From Paenibacillus typhae (GTDB lineage: Bacteria > Bacillota > Bacilli > Paenibacillales > Paenibacillaceae): DNA of 64,000 nucleotides. How positions within the stretch are numbered: the first letter of the stretch is position 1; each line of letters opens with the position of its first letter. The position numbers and the translations under genes were made by a program. Shown piece after piece: positions 1-7,939 of this stretch. The stretch lies in the NCBI RefSeq assembly GCF_900099765.1, contig NZ_FNDX01000019.1, forward strand, positions 1-64,000, given 5' to 3'. The notes below the pieces were generated by a model, which was not told the DNA's origin, made no database searches, and was given only the letters and a program-made list of their open reading frames with translations.

Positions 1-2
1 CG

Positions 3-260
3 CCGCTTATTCATGAACGAATTCCGCCCAAAACGCCGAATATGAACGCATATATTGAGTCTTTCCACAGCATTTTAGAGCGAGATGTATACAGTAAAAT
101 GTACTTTGAAACCTTTGAAGAAGCGTACGAGAGCGTTACCGAGTATATTCGTTTTTACAACGAGCGACGGTTTCATGGCAGTTTAAAACGATTGAGCCCC
201 AACCAATACCATGCAGCGTGGAAAGCAGGCCAATTGGAGGAAGTAAAGATTTCACTTTAA
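3..260 (+). mobile_element. IS3-family transposase (OrfB), C-terminal fragment
   Basis: The reading frame is open through the left edge, so only the C-terminal end of the protein is in the window. It shows the end of a DDE integrase core: an N-A-Y-I-E-S-F-H segment, where the E is likely the last catalytic acidic residue, then the F-Y-N-x-R-R-x-H-x-x-L typical of IS3/IS2-type OrfB proteins. The first in-frame ATG at 42 is internal, not a start. Whether the element is complete cannot be judged because its left part lies outside. No convincing terminal inverted repeat was recognised after the stop. Confidence 0.8.
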
Positions 261-534
261 GAAACTGCGAGAAACAGAGAATTTAAGAGAATGACTCCAT
301 AATTAAGGGGCCGAACCGGTTTAAGAAATGTAGTTGGAAAAACGGCACTTAATAATCCGCTTTCTGCCCAAAATGAGGGTTGCAGCCTTAATTAAGTAGC
401 GATTTCACAACTAATTACCGAAAAAGTTGAGCTTGAATGAGATTAAACAGCAAAAATCCAACTAAATGTTTTGGAGAATCAGCGTTATCTCCATAAGCCC
501 GACATTGAGGAAGCTCTGACTCTCTCAACAAACT
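261..534. other. Gene-free stretch after transposase, with a spaced inverted repeat
   Basis: No credible ORF in either strand. The stretch contains TAGTTGGA at 331-338 and its reverse complement TCCAACTA at 457-464, in a repetitive-looking AT-rich sequence. Similar TAGTTGG-containing intergenic repeats are, from memory, common in Paenibacillus genomes; this is inference. The IS right end should lie in the first part, but its boundary could not be defined. Confidence 0.4.
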
Positions 535-592
535 AAACAGCTGCAGCATAGGACCCCTGGAAATAAGTTTAGGGTTCTTGCTGCAGCTGTTT
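535..592 (-). terminator. Terminator after phrB
   Basis: A 14-bp perfect stem (535-548 with 579-592, core CAGCTGCAGCA) is extended by an imperfect GGACCC/GGGTTC stem. It begins just past the photolyase stop codon and is followed on the minus strand by a T-rich tail. It probably ends phrB transcription and could also act on reads coming from the IS side. Confidence 0.75.
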
Positions 593-595
593 GAT

Positions 596-1966
596 TTACC
601 CGCTGATCACGTCTGGTGTACCTCTTAGTATTTCCTTGTAGGTCTCAATTGCCAAGGCCCGTGAACGCTTCAGGTCGACAATGGCCTCCGGGCGGGGCAG
701 ATGGATCTCTTTGTCGGACAGCCCGGACAGCTCCGGCAGCCAGGCCCGGATATAGCTGCCGTCCGGGTCATGGGTCTGTGACTGCGTGACCGGATTCATC
801 ACCCTGAAGTACGGTGAGGCATCGTATCCAAGCGAGGAGCTCCACAGCCAGCCCCCGCGGTTCAGCACATTATCGTAATCCTTCAGCTTGAGGCGGAAGT
901 ACCGTTCCCCGTAAATAAACGGACAGCCCAGGTTTTTGGTCAGGAACATGGCGGTAATCATCCGCAGCCTGTTCGGCATCCAGCCGGTCTCGTTCAGCTG
1001 GCGCATAGCTGCATCTATTACCGGAATGCCGGTATTGCCGCTGGACCAGGCTGCAAAATGATCTGTGCTAAGCGCTGACAGGTCATACACTTTTTCATAG
1101 CTGAAAAAATCCGGGTCCACCCGGGCCTGATACAGGTAGAAATCCCTCCAGCCCAGCTGCCTCAGCCAGTCTTCCCCGCTTCTGCCGTCCTCTGTCAGAC
1201 GGCTGTAAATCGTCCGCACCGAGATGGCTCCGGTGTTGAGATGACGGCTGATCATGCTGGTTCCCTGCTGCGCATATTTGTCGCGTGCCACCTGGTAGTA
1301 CTGCAGCTCGGTCTGCAGGAAATCATCCAGGATTAGGCCGGGACTCATGCTGCGTGCCGATAAGGTCAGCTGAGACAGCTGCCGGGTGATTTCCTCGGGA
1401 AGCCTGAATTCAGCTACGGCTTCGGCATCGAGTGATGCGGTGTCCAGCTGCTGCAGTCGGGCAGTATAAGGCGGGCGGAAGCGTTCAGCGAGAAAGCTGC
1501 GCCAGCGGCGGTAAAAGGGAGTGAATACCTTGAACGGTTCGTTCCGGCCGCTCCACTCCATAAAATCATTGTGGTCACAGAGCATACTGTCCTGGCAGGA
1601 GAGAAAGCGGATGCCAAGGCCTGCCGCTGTGTCACTCAGCAGTCTGTCTCTTTTTAGCGCATAGGGCGTATAGTCGTTATGGGTTATTACGAGATCAATC
1701 GGGTGGATCTGGGACAGCTTGCCCACAATGACCTCGGGCTCACCGTAGAGAATGTGAAGCAGCTTGCCTTCCCGGGCATACTCCTCCTGTAACCTGGCTA
1801 CATGTGTAAGGAAGTTGATGCCGCTGTGTTCAAGATGGCGACCGTTGCGCAGAAGAAAAGGTTCGAGGATCAGTACATGCAGCGAACGATCTCCGGCAGC
1901 TTGAATGAGGTCAAACGCCGGCAGATCATAAGTCCGCAGATCCTTGCGGTGGATGAATAGAATCAT
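596..1966 (-). CDS. phrB: Deoxyribodipyrimidine photo-lyase
   Basis: 456-residue class I CPD photolyase, which repairs UV-induced pyrimidine dimers in DNA using blue light and reduced FAD. The N-terminal Rossmann-like antenna domain (about 1-135) starts with the typical FIHRKDLR. The C-terminal FAD-binding domain (about 190-450) carries GWRDFYLY near residue 274, the WMPNRLRM segment near 329 and the SLGYDASPYFRVMNPV stretch with downstream DPDGSYI that lines FAD and substrate. Length is normal for the family. AAAGGAAG lies 8-9 nt before the ATG. It follows the crystallin-like gene on the same strand after a 91-bp gap. A cryptochrome role cannot be excluded but the motifs favour photolyase. 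Confidence 0.93.
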   Translation of the reverse strand: MILFIHRKDLRTYDLPAFDLIQAAGDRSLHVLILEPFLLRNGRHLEHSGINFLTHVARLQEEYAREGKLLHILYGEPEVIVGKLSQIHPIDLVITHNDYTPYALKRDRLLSDTAAGLGIRFLSCQDSMLCDHNDFMEWSGRNEPFKVFTPFYRRWRSFLAERFRPPYTARLQQLDTASLDAEAVAEFRLPEEITRQLSQLTLSARSMSPGLILDDFLQTELQYYQVARDKYAQQGTSMISRHLNTGAISVRTIYSRLTEDGRSGEDWLRQLGWRDFYLYQARVDPDFFSYEKVYDLSALSTDHFAAWSSGNTGIPVIDAAMRQLNETGWMPNRLRMITAMFLTKNLGCPFIYGERYFRLKLKDYDNVLNRGGWLWSSSLGYDASPYFRVMNPVTQSQTHDPDGSYIRAWLPELSGLSDKEIHLPRPEAIVDLKRSRALAIETYKEILRGTPDVISG

Positions 1967-2057
1967 ATGGGCAGCTTCCTTTCACAGACGAACAAGTAAT
2001 ACTCATTATTAAACTGTGAACCGGGCAATGAACTATCGCAGCGGATAAATGATTCAG

Positions 2058-2429
2058 CTAGATCAGCCTGTATCCTGAAGGCAGATCGCCGGTTCTGCGG
2101 ATTTCCCGGATTTGCGCGAGGGTAAGCCGCTGATTGGTTGATATAATGGATTCTACATCATTACCGCGGATGAAGTCATCCAGATCACGGATGTTAGTAT
2201 TGCCGCGAAGTACCCGGAAGCTGCCTCTGAACCGGGTTCTGCTGAACAGGACCAGAGTTGCATTGCTGCTGGTAGAGAAGAAACGCAGGCTCTCAATACC
2301 ATCAAGGATATTATCTGTATTGCGGATGCCCAGGTTGCCGGTATAGGTTCTTCTGCGGCCCAGGTAATTTTCTTCCTCATAGACTCTCAGGCGCGGATAG
2401 GTCTGGGATATATGAACGTCTGGCTTCAT
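2058..2429 (-). CDS. Beta/gamma-crystallin family protein
   Basis: 123 residues, apparently cytoplasmic since no signal peptide is seen. Two Greek-key-like repeats are visible: one around LRVYEEENYLGRRRTYTG, ending in DGIESLRFF, and a second around TLVLFSRTRFRGSFRVLRG, ending in NDVESIIS. The D-G-I-E-S and N-D-V-E-S pieces resemble the calcium-binding (N/D)(N/D)xxS signature of microbial beta/gamma-crystallins; calcium binding is inference. The start is set at the ATG 7 nt after a perfect AGGAGG (2437-2442). A longer TTG-initiated frame would bury that site. Function is unknown; bacterial members are often linked to stress or spores. It may be co-transcribed with phrB. Confidence 0.75.
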   Translation of the reverse strand: MKPDVHISQTYPRLRVYEEENYLGRRRTYTGNLGIRNTDNILDGIESLRFFSTSSNATLVLFSRTRFRGSFRVLRGNTNIRDLDDFIRGNDVESIISTNQRLTLAQIREIRRTGDLPSGYRLI

Positions 2430-2576
2430 CTTCATTCCTCCTAAGGTTGTCAACTCTGATGCAATTCTATTTTATGTAGAGGCAACATTTTGGTGTGGTT
2501 GATAGACTAGTGATCCATTAATAGGGCACCAACCTGAAATAACAGAATCGGAGCCGGAATCATCCGGAAGTTGGGC

Positions 2577-2605
2577 TTTACTTTACCATTATCCTAGTGT
2601 ACTAT
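2577..2605 (+). promoter_or_regulatory. SigA promoter of the GntR/ABC operon with overlapping inverted repeat
   Basis: TTTACT (2577-2582), 17-nt spacer and TACTAT (2600-2605) form a plausible vegetative promoter. An inverted repeat TGTACT (2598-2603) / AGTACA (2620-2625) overlaps the -10 box and ends just before the GGGAGG ribosome binding site. YtrA-type GntR regulators bind inverted repeats of this kind at their own operons, so autorepression by the GntR protein at 4355 is inferred. Confidence 0.5.
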
Positions 2606-2641
2606 GTAACTAACACACCAGTACAGGGAGGTAAATCGGAA

Positions 2642-3613
2642 ATGGAGCGGACTTCAGTTAATCAGCTACAGTCAGATGCGGCAGGCGATCTGCCGGTTCT
2701 GCAAATGAAAAGTGTTACGAAGATGATCAAAGGGAAGGCGATCGTCAACCAGCTGTCTTTTGAGATCCGTAAAGGGGAGATTGTAGGGCTGCTTGGGCCC
2801 AATGGGGCGGGCAAGACGACGGCGATCCGCCTGATGACCGGACTGATCAGAATGACTGAGGGAGACGTCCTGGTTCACGGGCACAGCATCCGTCATGATT
2901 TTCGGCAGGCTATCGCCCATATCGGGGCCATTATTGAGAATCCTGAATTTTACTCTCATATGAGCGGACTCGATAATCTGAAGCAATATGTGCGGATGAG
3001 CGACGGGATAGCGGAATCGCGGATAGCTGAGGTGGTAGAGCTGGTAGGGCTGCAGAATGCGATGGATAAAAAAGTGAAAGCTTACTCTCTCGGGATGCGT
3101 CAGCGGCTGGGGATTGCCCAGGCTCTGCTGCACTCGCCAAAGCTGCTGATACTGGATGAGCCGACCAATGGGCTTGATCCGGCGGGTATCCGGGAGATGC
3201 GTGAGTATATGCGGAAAATCGCCGAAGTGGAAGGTATTTCAATCCTGATCTCCAGCCATATGCTGGGCGAAATCGAGCAGATCTGCCATCAGGCAGTCGT
3301 CATCCAGAACGGAACACTGGTCAAAGTTACCCGGCTTGGCGCGCAGGATAGTACAGAGAATGAGGTGTCACTGAGCGTCAGGGTTGATAATCTTGCTGCG
3401 GCGGCCGCTGTGATTCAGGCGGAAGAAGGAGTCCGGCTGACAGGCACAGATGAACAGCATTCCGAGCTGATTATCAGCCTGCACGACCGTAAAGTACCTG
3501 AGCTGGTTGCTTCGTTCAGTGCAGCTAAGGTCGGCCTATACCGGATTACGGAGCATAAACAGAGCCTTGAAGATGATTTCCTGAAATGGACTGGAGGGAA
3601 CCGGATTGCGTAA
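2642..3613 (+). CDS. ABC transporter ATP-binding protein (ABC-2 exporter, first pair)
   Basis: 323-residue ATPase subunit that would energise the membrane protein encoded next. Walker A GPNGAGKTT lies near residues 52-60, the signature is YSLGMRQRL, Walker B is LLILDEPTNGLDP, and the switch histidine is in SSHMLGEIEQ. A ~100-residue C-terminal extension follows, as in drug or lantibiotic (BcrA-like) exporters. The start is the ATG with GGGAGG 10 nt upstream; an upstream GTG in frame lies inside the promoter. It overlaps the permease gene by 8 nt, so the two are translationally coupled. Substrate unknown; peptide antibiotic or cell-envelope stress export is a guess from family and GntR control. 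Confidence 0.88.
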   Translation: MERTSVNQLQSDAAGDLPVLQMKSVTKMIKGKAIVNQLSFEIRKGEIVGLLGPNGAGKTTAIRLMTGLIRMTEGDVLVHGHSIRHDFRQAIAHIGAIIENPEFYSHMSGLDNLKQYVRMSDGIAESRIAEVVELVGLQNAMDKKVKAYSLGMRQRLGIAQALLHSPKLLILDEPTNGLDPAGIREMREYMRKIAEVEGISILISSHMLGEIEQICHQAVVIQNGTLVKVTRLGAQDSTENEVSLSVRVDNLAAAAAVIQAEEGVRLTGTDEQHSELIISLHDRKVPELVASFSAAKVGLYRITEHKQSLEDDFLKWTGGNRIA

Positions 3614-4355
3614 ATTTCATTTGCTGGTTATTAATGAATGGGTGAAAATGGTAAAGAAACGCTCCTTTGTTGTACCTTATCTGATTCTTCTGCTGTTCCC
3701 GCAGCTTTTGGGATATATTATCCATTCTGTGTCTCCCGGCTCCTTTGCTTCTGCAGCGGGTTTTACGAGAGAAATGCTGCTGCCGACCGGAATGGGCCAG
3801 GTGATGACGATTCTGTCCATCATCGGAACTGCGGGGATTGTGGCCAAGGAGCATAGCCGCGGGACCATCAAGTTCCTGCTGATCCGCGCCCGCAGCCGTA
3901 CAGCCATCCTGGCATCCAAATATGTGACTGTTCTGCTCTATGTTCTGAGTCTGACCGCCGTTGCGGCGGCAGGTATTCTCCTTAGCGGCATGATATGGTT
4001 TCAGACAGGAGGCGGAGACACGGGCATAGCGGATATACTGCTGGCGCTGCTGTACGGGTGCATATACTCTTTTGTATATGTGACGCTGGCCTTTATGCTA
4101 GGTGTGCTGACCCACTCGACAGGTGTTGCTATCGGTTTGTCTATGTTCCTGTTAACCATAGATAAAATGGTGATTTCCCGCAGCTTCTATAAGTATTTCC
4201 TGTTCCCGAACCTTGATTTGTCCGTATACGGAAGCGGTCAGCAGCCTCCGATGCCCGGCATGACACTCGGCTTTTCGATTGCAGTTCTGGCTGTTTATAT
4301 GACCGTATTTCTGCTGGCGGGCTTTCTGGTGTTCAGACGAAGGGACGTTGCTTGA
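3606..4355 (+). CDS. ABC-2 type permease (first pair)
   Basis: 249-residue integral membrane protein with about six hydrophobic helices, for example at 16-37 and 56-80 and ending with a helix before FRRRDVA. This is the standard layout of ABC-2 exporter permeases. It starts at a TTG overlapping the end of the ATPase gene, and its stop overlaps the ATG of the GntR gene. It should form the transmembrane pore of the exporter with the preceding ATPase. The substrate cannot be read from the sequence. Confidence 0.8.
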   Translation: MRKFHLLVINEWVKMVKKRSFVVPYLILLLFPQLLGYIIHSVSPGSFASAAGFTREMLLPTGMGQVMTILSIIGTAGIVAKEHSRGTIKFLLIRARSRTAILASKYVTVLLYVLSLTAVAAAGILLSGMIWFQTGGGDTGIADILLALLYGCIYSFVYVTLAFMLGVLTHSTGVAIGLSMFLLTIDKMVISRSFYKYFLFPNLDLSVYGSGQQPPMPGMTLGFSIAVLAVYMTVFLLAGFLVFRRRDVA

Positions 4356-4735
4356 TGACGATTGAATTTGACAACAACCAGCCGATTTATTTACAGATTA
4401 TGAACTATCTCAAAGGCGAGATCATCACAGGCAAGCTGAAGCCCGGTGACAAAATCCCCTCCGTACGCGAGCTTGCTGCAGAACTGCAGATTAACCCGAA
4501 CACGGTGCAAAGAACCTTTCAGGAACTGGAGCGTGAAGAGATCGTGGAGACGCGGCGCGGCATGGGGAGATACGTAACGGGGAGGGAAGAGACCATTATG
4601 AAGATCAAACGGGAGATGGCCCAGGACATTCTTGAGCGGTTCGTCCGCGGCATGCAAGAGCTCGGCTTCCAGAGTGAAGAGATCGTTAAGGCTGTGGCTG
4701 ACAATATTGCGGCAAAAGAAAGCAGGGGGATGTAA
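4355..4735 (+). CDS. GntR-family (YtrA-type) transcriptional regulator
   Basis: 126 residues: an N-terminal winged helix-turn-helix (about 1-75, with PIYLQIMNYLKGEI, KIPSVRELAAELQINPNTVQRTFQELE and the wing ETRRGMGRYV) and a short C-terminal helical dimerisation region. No large ligand-binding domain is present, which is typical of the YtrA subfamily that controls adjacent ABC transporter genes in Bacillota. It sits between two ATPase/permease pairs, its ATG overlapping the preceding stop (ATGA) and its end 2 nt from the next start. It probably represses the operon through the inverted repeat at 2598-2625. Confidence 0.88.
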   Translation: MTIEFDNNQPIYLQIMNYLKGEIITGKLKPGDKIPSVRELAAELQINPNTVQRTFQELEREEIVETRRGMGRYVTGREETIMKIKREMAQDILERFVRGMQELGFQSEEIVKAVADNIAAKESRGM

Positions 4736-4737
4736 GG

Positions 4738-5439
4738 GTGGACAGTATACTACAGGTTCGGCAGGTATCCAAAACATACGGCTCCAGGCAGGTGCTGCAC
4801 AATGTTTCTTTTGAACTGGGCCCCGGCAAAATTGCCGGACTGCTGGGCAGCAACGGAAGCGGAAAAAGCACAATGATGAAGTTAATCGCAGGGCTTGCAC
4901 AGCCTTCCGCCGGCAGCATCTCGGTGCTGGACACACCCGTAGGGGAAGAAAGCAAGCTACTTGTATCCTTCATGCCGGATCGTCCGCTGACAGAAAAATG
5001 GATGAAGGTTGGCGACGCACTGAAATTTATGAGAGACTTCTACCCTGATTTTGATCCGGAAAAAGCCCGCCGCATGCTGGACTTCATGACGCTCAGTGAA
5101 AAAAGTAAAATATCCTCGCTGTCCAAAGGGATGAACGAGCGCCTGCAGCTTACGCTTGCCCTGTCCCGAAGGGCCAGGCTGTATATGCTGGATGAGCCGA
5201 TTGGCGGCGTAGATCCGGTGGCCCGGACCAAAATCCTCAATGCCCTGATGGAATTTTATGAGGAGGACAGTACGATCCTGATCTCTACCCATCTGGTATC
5301 GGATATTGAACGGATTTTTGATGAGGTGATCTTTATTAAAGAAGGGGAAATAATCTTGCATAGTGATGTTGAGGAATTGCGGCTGCAGCGCGGCAAGAGC
5401 ATTGATGAGCTGTTCAGAGAGGTGTATGCAGAATGCTGA
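4738..5439 (+). CDS. ABC transporter ATP-binding protein (second pair, YtrB-like)
   Basis: 233-residue ATPase with Walker A GSNGSGKST (about 37-45), signature LSKGMNERLQL, Walker B LYMLDEPIGGVDP and the H-loop STHLVSD. The D-loop reads GGVDP instead of the usual GLDP, as in YtrB-like proteins. It begins with GTG 2 nt after the GntR stop and overlaps the next gene by 7 nt. It likely forms a second exporter with the downstream membrane protein. The arrangement of GntR regulator, ATPase and membrane subunit resembles the B. subtilis ytr operon, which is induced by cell-wall antibiotics; same role here is inference. Confidence 0.87.
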   Translation: MDSILQVRQVSKTYGSRQVLHNVSFELGPGKIAGLLGSNGSGKSTMMKLIAGLAQPSAGSISVLDTPVGEESKLLVSFMPDRPLTEKWMKVGDALKFMRDFYPDFDPEKARRMLDFMTLSEKSKISSLSKGMNERLQLTLALSRRARLYMLDEPIGGVDPVARTKILNALMEFYEEDSTILISTHLVSDIERIFDEVIFIKEGEIILHSDVEELRLQRGKSIDELFREVYAEC

Positions 5440-6164
5440 AGCTGATTTCCTATGATTTTCGGCGCAGCCGTGACCGGATCCTTGCGGCGTTTGTCATTAT
5501 GGCAGTGTTTCAAATCGGGGTCTGGTTTTCTTCGGGTACCACGGTGAAAGAGACCGTCTCTATTCATTTTATCATCTACTTTATACTGGGAATCGTCTTC
5601 CTGTTCTTTGCTGTCTTCAGCTACAGCCGGAATCTTATATCGTATCCGCGCAGACTGATTCCAGTAAAAACGATATATACAGTGCTCTCGCCGCTGCTTC
5701 TGTATTGGCTGCTTCTGCTGTCTCTGCTGCTTACCGCAATGATTCATCTCGGTCTGTATGTGCTGCTTTATTCAGCTGATTTCCTGCCCGGGAACTTTTG
5801 GCCGGTGGCGGCACGCAGCGTATTGCAGTGCACCTGGTCAGCAGGCTTAGTCCTGCTGATGATCATGTTCGCCTGTACCGTGGCCAGAAGCCTTCCTATG
5901 AAGGGTAAGGTATGGATCACCCTTGCGGTGCTCTTTGCAATAGAGAATGGGGTGGCTTACCTGGAAAAGATGCTGTTTAACAACTATTTCATTGGCATAG
6001 ACGATGCGTTCCGCTTTGAGGTTGTTAAAGCGTCTGAGCTTCCTAGCGGACTGGAGCTGGTGTATATCGGCTCCAACCCGTGGGCACTCGTCTTTGAAGC
6101 CGGGGTCGCTGTAATCCTGGTCTATGCGATGACCTTGCTGATTAAGAAAAGAACAGACATTTAA
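5433..6164 (+). CDS. Membrane protein, ABC permease subunit (second pair)
   Basis: 243 residues with about six transmembrane segments (roughly 15-33, 44-62, 80-105, 126-148, 160-175 and 218-236) and positively charged loops such as SYPRRLIP. It has no motif beyond membrane topology. Its 7-nt overlap with the preceding ATPase gene supports the role of permease partner. It is the last gene of the operon and is followed by a strong terminator. Confidence 0.72.
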   Translation: MLKLISYDFRRSRDRILAAFVIMAVFQIGVWFSSGTTVKETVSIHFIIYFILGIVFLFFAVFSYSRNLISYPRRLIPVKTIYTVLSPLLLYWLLLLSLLLTAMIHLGLYVLLYSADFLPGNFWPVAARSVLQCTWSAGLVLLMIMFACTVARSLPMKGKVWITLAVLFAIENGVAYLEKMLFNNYFIGIDDAFRFEVVKASELPSGLELVYIGSNPWALVFEAGVAVILVYAMTLLIKKRTDI

Positions 6165-6182
6165 CACAATAAGACAGTTGCA

Positions 6183-6216
6183 AAAGCAGAGCTGCACCGC
6201 AGCTCTGCTTTAATGT
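6183..6216 (+). terminator. Terminator of the GntR/ABC operon
   Basis: A perfect 13-bp stem (6183-6195 with 6199-6211) around a 3-nt ACC loop ends in TTT and a T-rich tail. It is symmetrical enough to stop the convergent PilZ gene on the minus strand as well. Confidence 0.85.
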
Positions 6217-6247
6217 TTTCATGAGGGTTGTCGTTGTGCAAGGGAGT

Positions 6248-6622
6248 TCACAGCGCCGTGCGCGTATTTGTCCACAATTCCAGTTCACGCACCAGCTGCT
6301 CTTCTTCCTGTTCGTTCAGCTCAAGCCGGATTCCGTATTGGAATTGTCCTATTCCAAACATCCAGCCCCAGCGCACGCTGCCCTCAAACTGCAGATTCAC
6401 TTCGGCCAGCCTGAAATGGATGATCAGCTTGGTATCGCCTGATGTAAAGCGGAGGTTCAGTGAAGTGCGCACCTTGCAGCCCGAGCGGCTGAGATCAAGC
6501 AGCACACCCTCGGTTAATTTGCCGGCGCCAGGACCGGTATTGCCTGCAGGAACTTCAAGCCAGCACTGTATAGGCTGGTTCATAACATATCGGAATGGTT
6601 CTTTTCTGCTGGAGTCGTCCAT
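6248..6622 (-). CDS. PilZ-domain protein (putative c-di-GMP binding)
   Basis: 124-residue single-domain protein. The beta-barrel core shows LLDLSRSGCKV, which matches the (D/N)xSxxG motif of PilZ domains, with basic residues (SRKEPFRYVMNQ) at the position of the RxxxR c-di-GMP motif in a weakened form, since only one arginine lies in the right place. Binding of c-di-GMP is therefore plausible but not certain. The start is the second of two adjacent ATGs, 6 nt from GGAGG. A diguanylate cyclase is encoded at 7940, so the neighbourhood could make and sense the same messenger. Confidence 0.72.
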   Translation of the reverse strand: MDDSSRKEPFRYVMNQPIQCWLEVPAGNTGPGAGKLTEGVLLDLSRSGCKVRTSLNLRFTSGDTKLIIHFRLAEVNLQFEGSVRWGWMFGIGQFQYGIRLELNEQEEEQLVRELELWTNTRTAL

Positions 6623-6741
6623 CATTTACCTCCGCCTGTTTTTTTGCTATTATAGCGGAATGACACGATGAGAACAATCTACTATAGTGCCATTTTTAAG
6701 AGAAATAATCTTTTATTTATTCAGCAGGGGATAAAAGGGGC

Positions 6742-7356
6742 GTGCAGGTCTTGTATCAGTATGATAATAAAAGCTTTCTGGAGCAGAAATTTGATTACGC
6801 ATCTCTGCAGGACGGAGAGCTGAACGGCTGTACCTTTGAACGCTGCTCGTTCAGGGGAGCGTCGATGGAGGAGATGAACTCCAGCGGCTGCAGATTCATC
6901 GACTGCGATTTTTCAGGGGCACAGCTGAATGCATCACTGCACCAGGGAGCAGCCTTTACGAACTGCAAATTTACGGGGGCCAACCTGTTTGTTGCGAAAT
7001 TTCAGGACTGTAAAATGACGGGTTCTGATTTTGCCAATGCCTCTATGGACGGTATTACACTGGACGGCGGGGACTGGTCATATACAAATCTGCGGCATAT
7101 TAATCTGGCGCGCCAGGATTTGCGGGGCATCCGGTTTACAGAGGCGGATATGCTGGGCTGCAATCTGCAGAAATGTGACCTGCGCGGCGCGGATCTGAGC
7201 CGTGTACGGCTAAGCCAGTGCAAGCTAGAGGGCGCCGATCTGCGGGATGCAAAGCTGGAGGGAATTGATCTGAAGAGCCTTGATCTGAAGAACGTGCGGA
7301 TTGACATCGAACAGGCTGTGCTGCTGGCCCGCTCACTGGGGGCCAAGGTTGGCTGA
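6742..7356 (+). CDS. Pentapeptide repeat protein, Qnr/McbG-like
   Basis: 204 residues made almost wholly of A(D/N)LxX-type pentapeptide repeats, for example CTFERCSFRGASM, CDFSGAQL, CKFTGANL, CDLRGADL, CKLEGADL. These fold as a right-handed quadrilateral beta-helix that mimics DNA. The C-terminus (LDLKNVRIDIEQAVLLARSLG) resembles the dimerisation helix at the end of Qnr proteins, and overall length is near that of Qnr (~218). Qnr and McbG protect DNA gyrase from quinolones or microcin B17; that role here is inference. The GTG start is preceded by AGGGG 11 nt upstream. Stand-alone gene with its own terminator. Confidence 0.78.
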   Translation: MQVLYQYDNKSFLEQKFDYASLQDGELNGCTFERCSFRGASMEEMNSSGCRFIDCDFSGAQLNASLHQGAAFTNCKFTGANLFVAKFQDCKMTGSDFANASMDGITLDGGDWSYTNLRHINLARQDLRGIRFTEADMLGCNLQKCDLRGADLSRVRLSQCKLEGADLRDAKLEGIDLKSLDLKNVRIDIEQAVLLARSLGAKVG

Positions 7357-7377
7357 AGGATAGGCCGGAACAGGGCT

Positions 7378-7415
7378 GCAGCCCCGCTCTAATGAAGAGG
7401 CGGGGCTGCTTTTTT
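7378..7415 (+). terminator. Terminator after pentapeptide gene
   Basis: GCAGCCCCGC (7378-7387) pairs with GCGGGGCTGC (7400-7409), extended by TCT/AGA, and is followed by six T. It lies between convergent genes. Confidence 0.85.
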
Positions 7416-7444
7416 AGTGCGGTCTGTCATTTTCTGCTGATGGA

Positions 7445-7729
7445 TCAGAGCTTGTAGAGCGAAGCCATGCAGTCAACAAACATTTTGTTGTACTCCGAAC
7501 GGGTAAGGTCTTGAGTTGAGGCTATATCCCGGCCAAGGAACTCGAACCAGGTAATTTCAGTGCCGTCTTTTTTATAAACAAATCTCTCATGCCGGATTGA
7601 AAAGGTATCATTCTCGTAAGAGGGGACTTGCCCATAGTCAAGCTCGGTACCCTGTTTCTCGCAGACCAGGGTTGCCAGAAGAATCAGCATTTTAAAAGGA
7701 TCATCATACATTTCGAATTGTTCGCTCAC
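7445..7729 (-). CDS. Conserved small hypothetical protein
   Basis: 94 residues, soluble and slightly acidic, not recognised. It has a helix-rich N-terminus (DPFKMLILLATLVCEK) and aromatic residues in the middle (HERFVYKK, ITWFEFLGRD). The GTG start is chosen because AAGGAG lies 9 nt upstream, whereas a longer ATG-initiated version lacks a ribosome binding site. It is transcribed divergently from the diguanylate cyclase gene. No function is proposed. Confidence 0.6.
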   Translation of the reverse strand: MSEQFEMYDDPFKMLILLATLVCEKQGTELDYGQVPSYENDTFSIRHERFVYKKDGTEITWFEFLGRDIASTQDLTRSEYNKMFVDCMASLYKL

Positions 7730-7939
7730 GGAATACCACTCCTTGGTTTGGGCATGTGCTGCTGAGCAGAGTATACTACAGCATCCTTGTTGTAGCACTA
7801 GCCCCGGAAGAACTCAGTATTATTTTGATACAACATATCAGCTTAATCAAGAAAAGCACATCATCGCAGGCTTTCTTATTATCAATACGGTTTTATCCGA
7901 TATATAATTATCGACTTTCTTCGACAAGGGGACATATGT

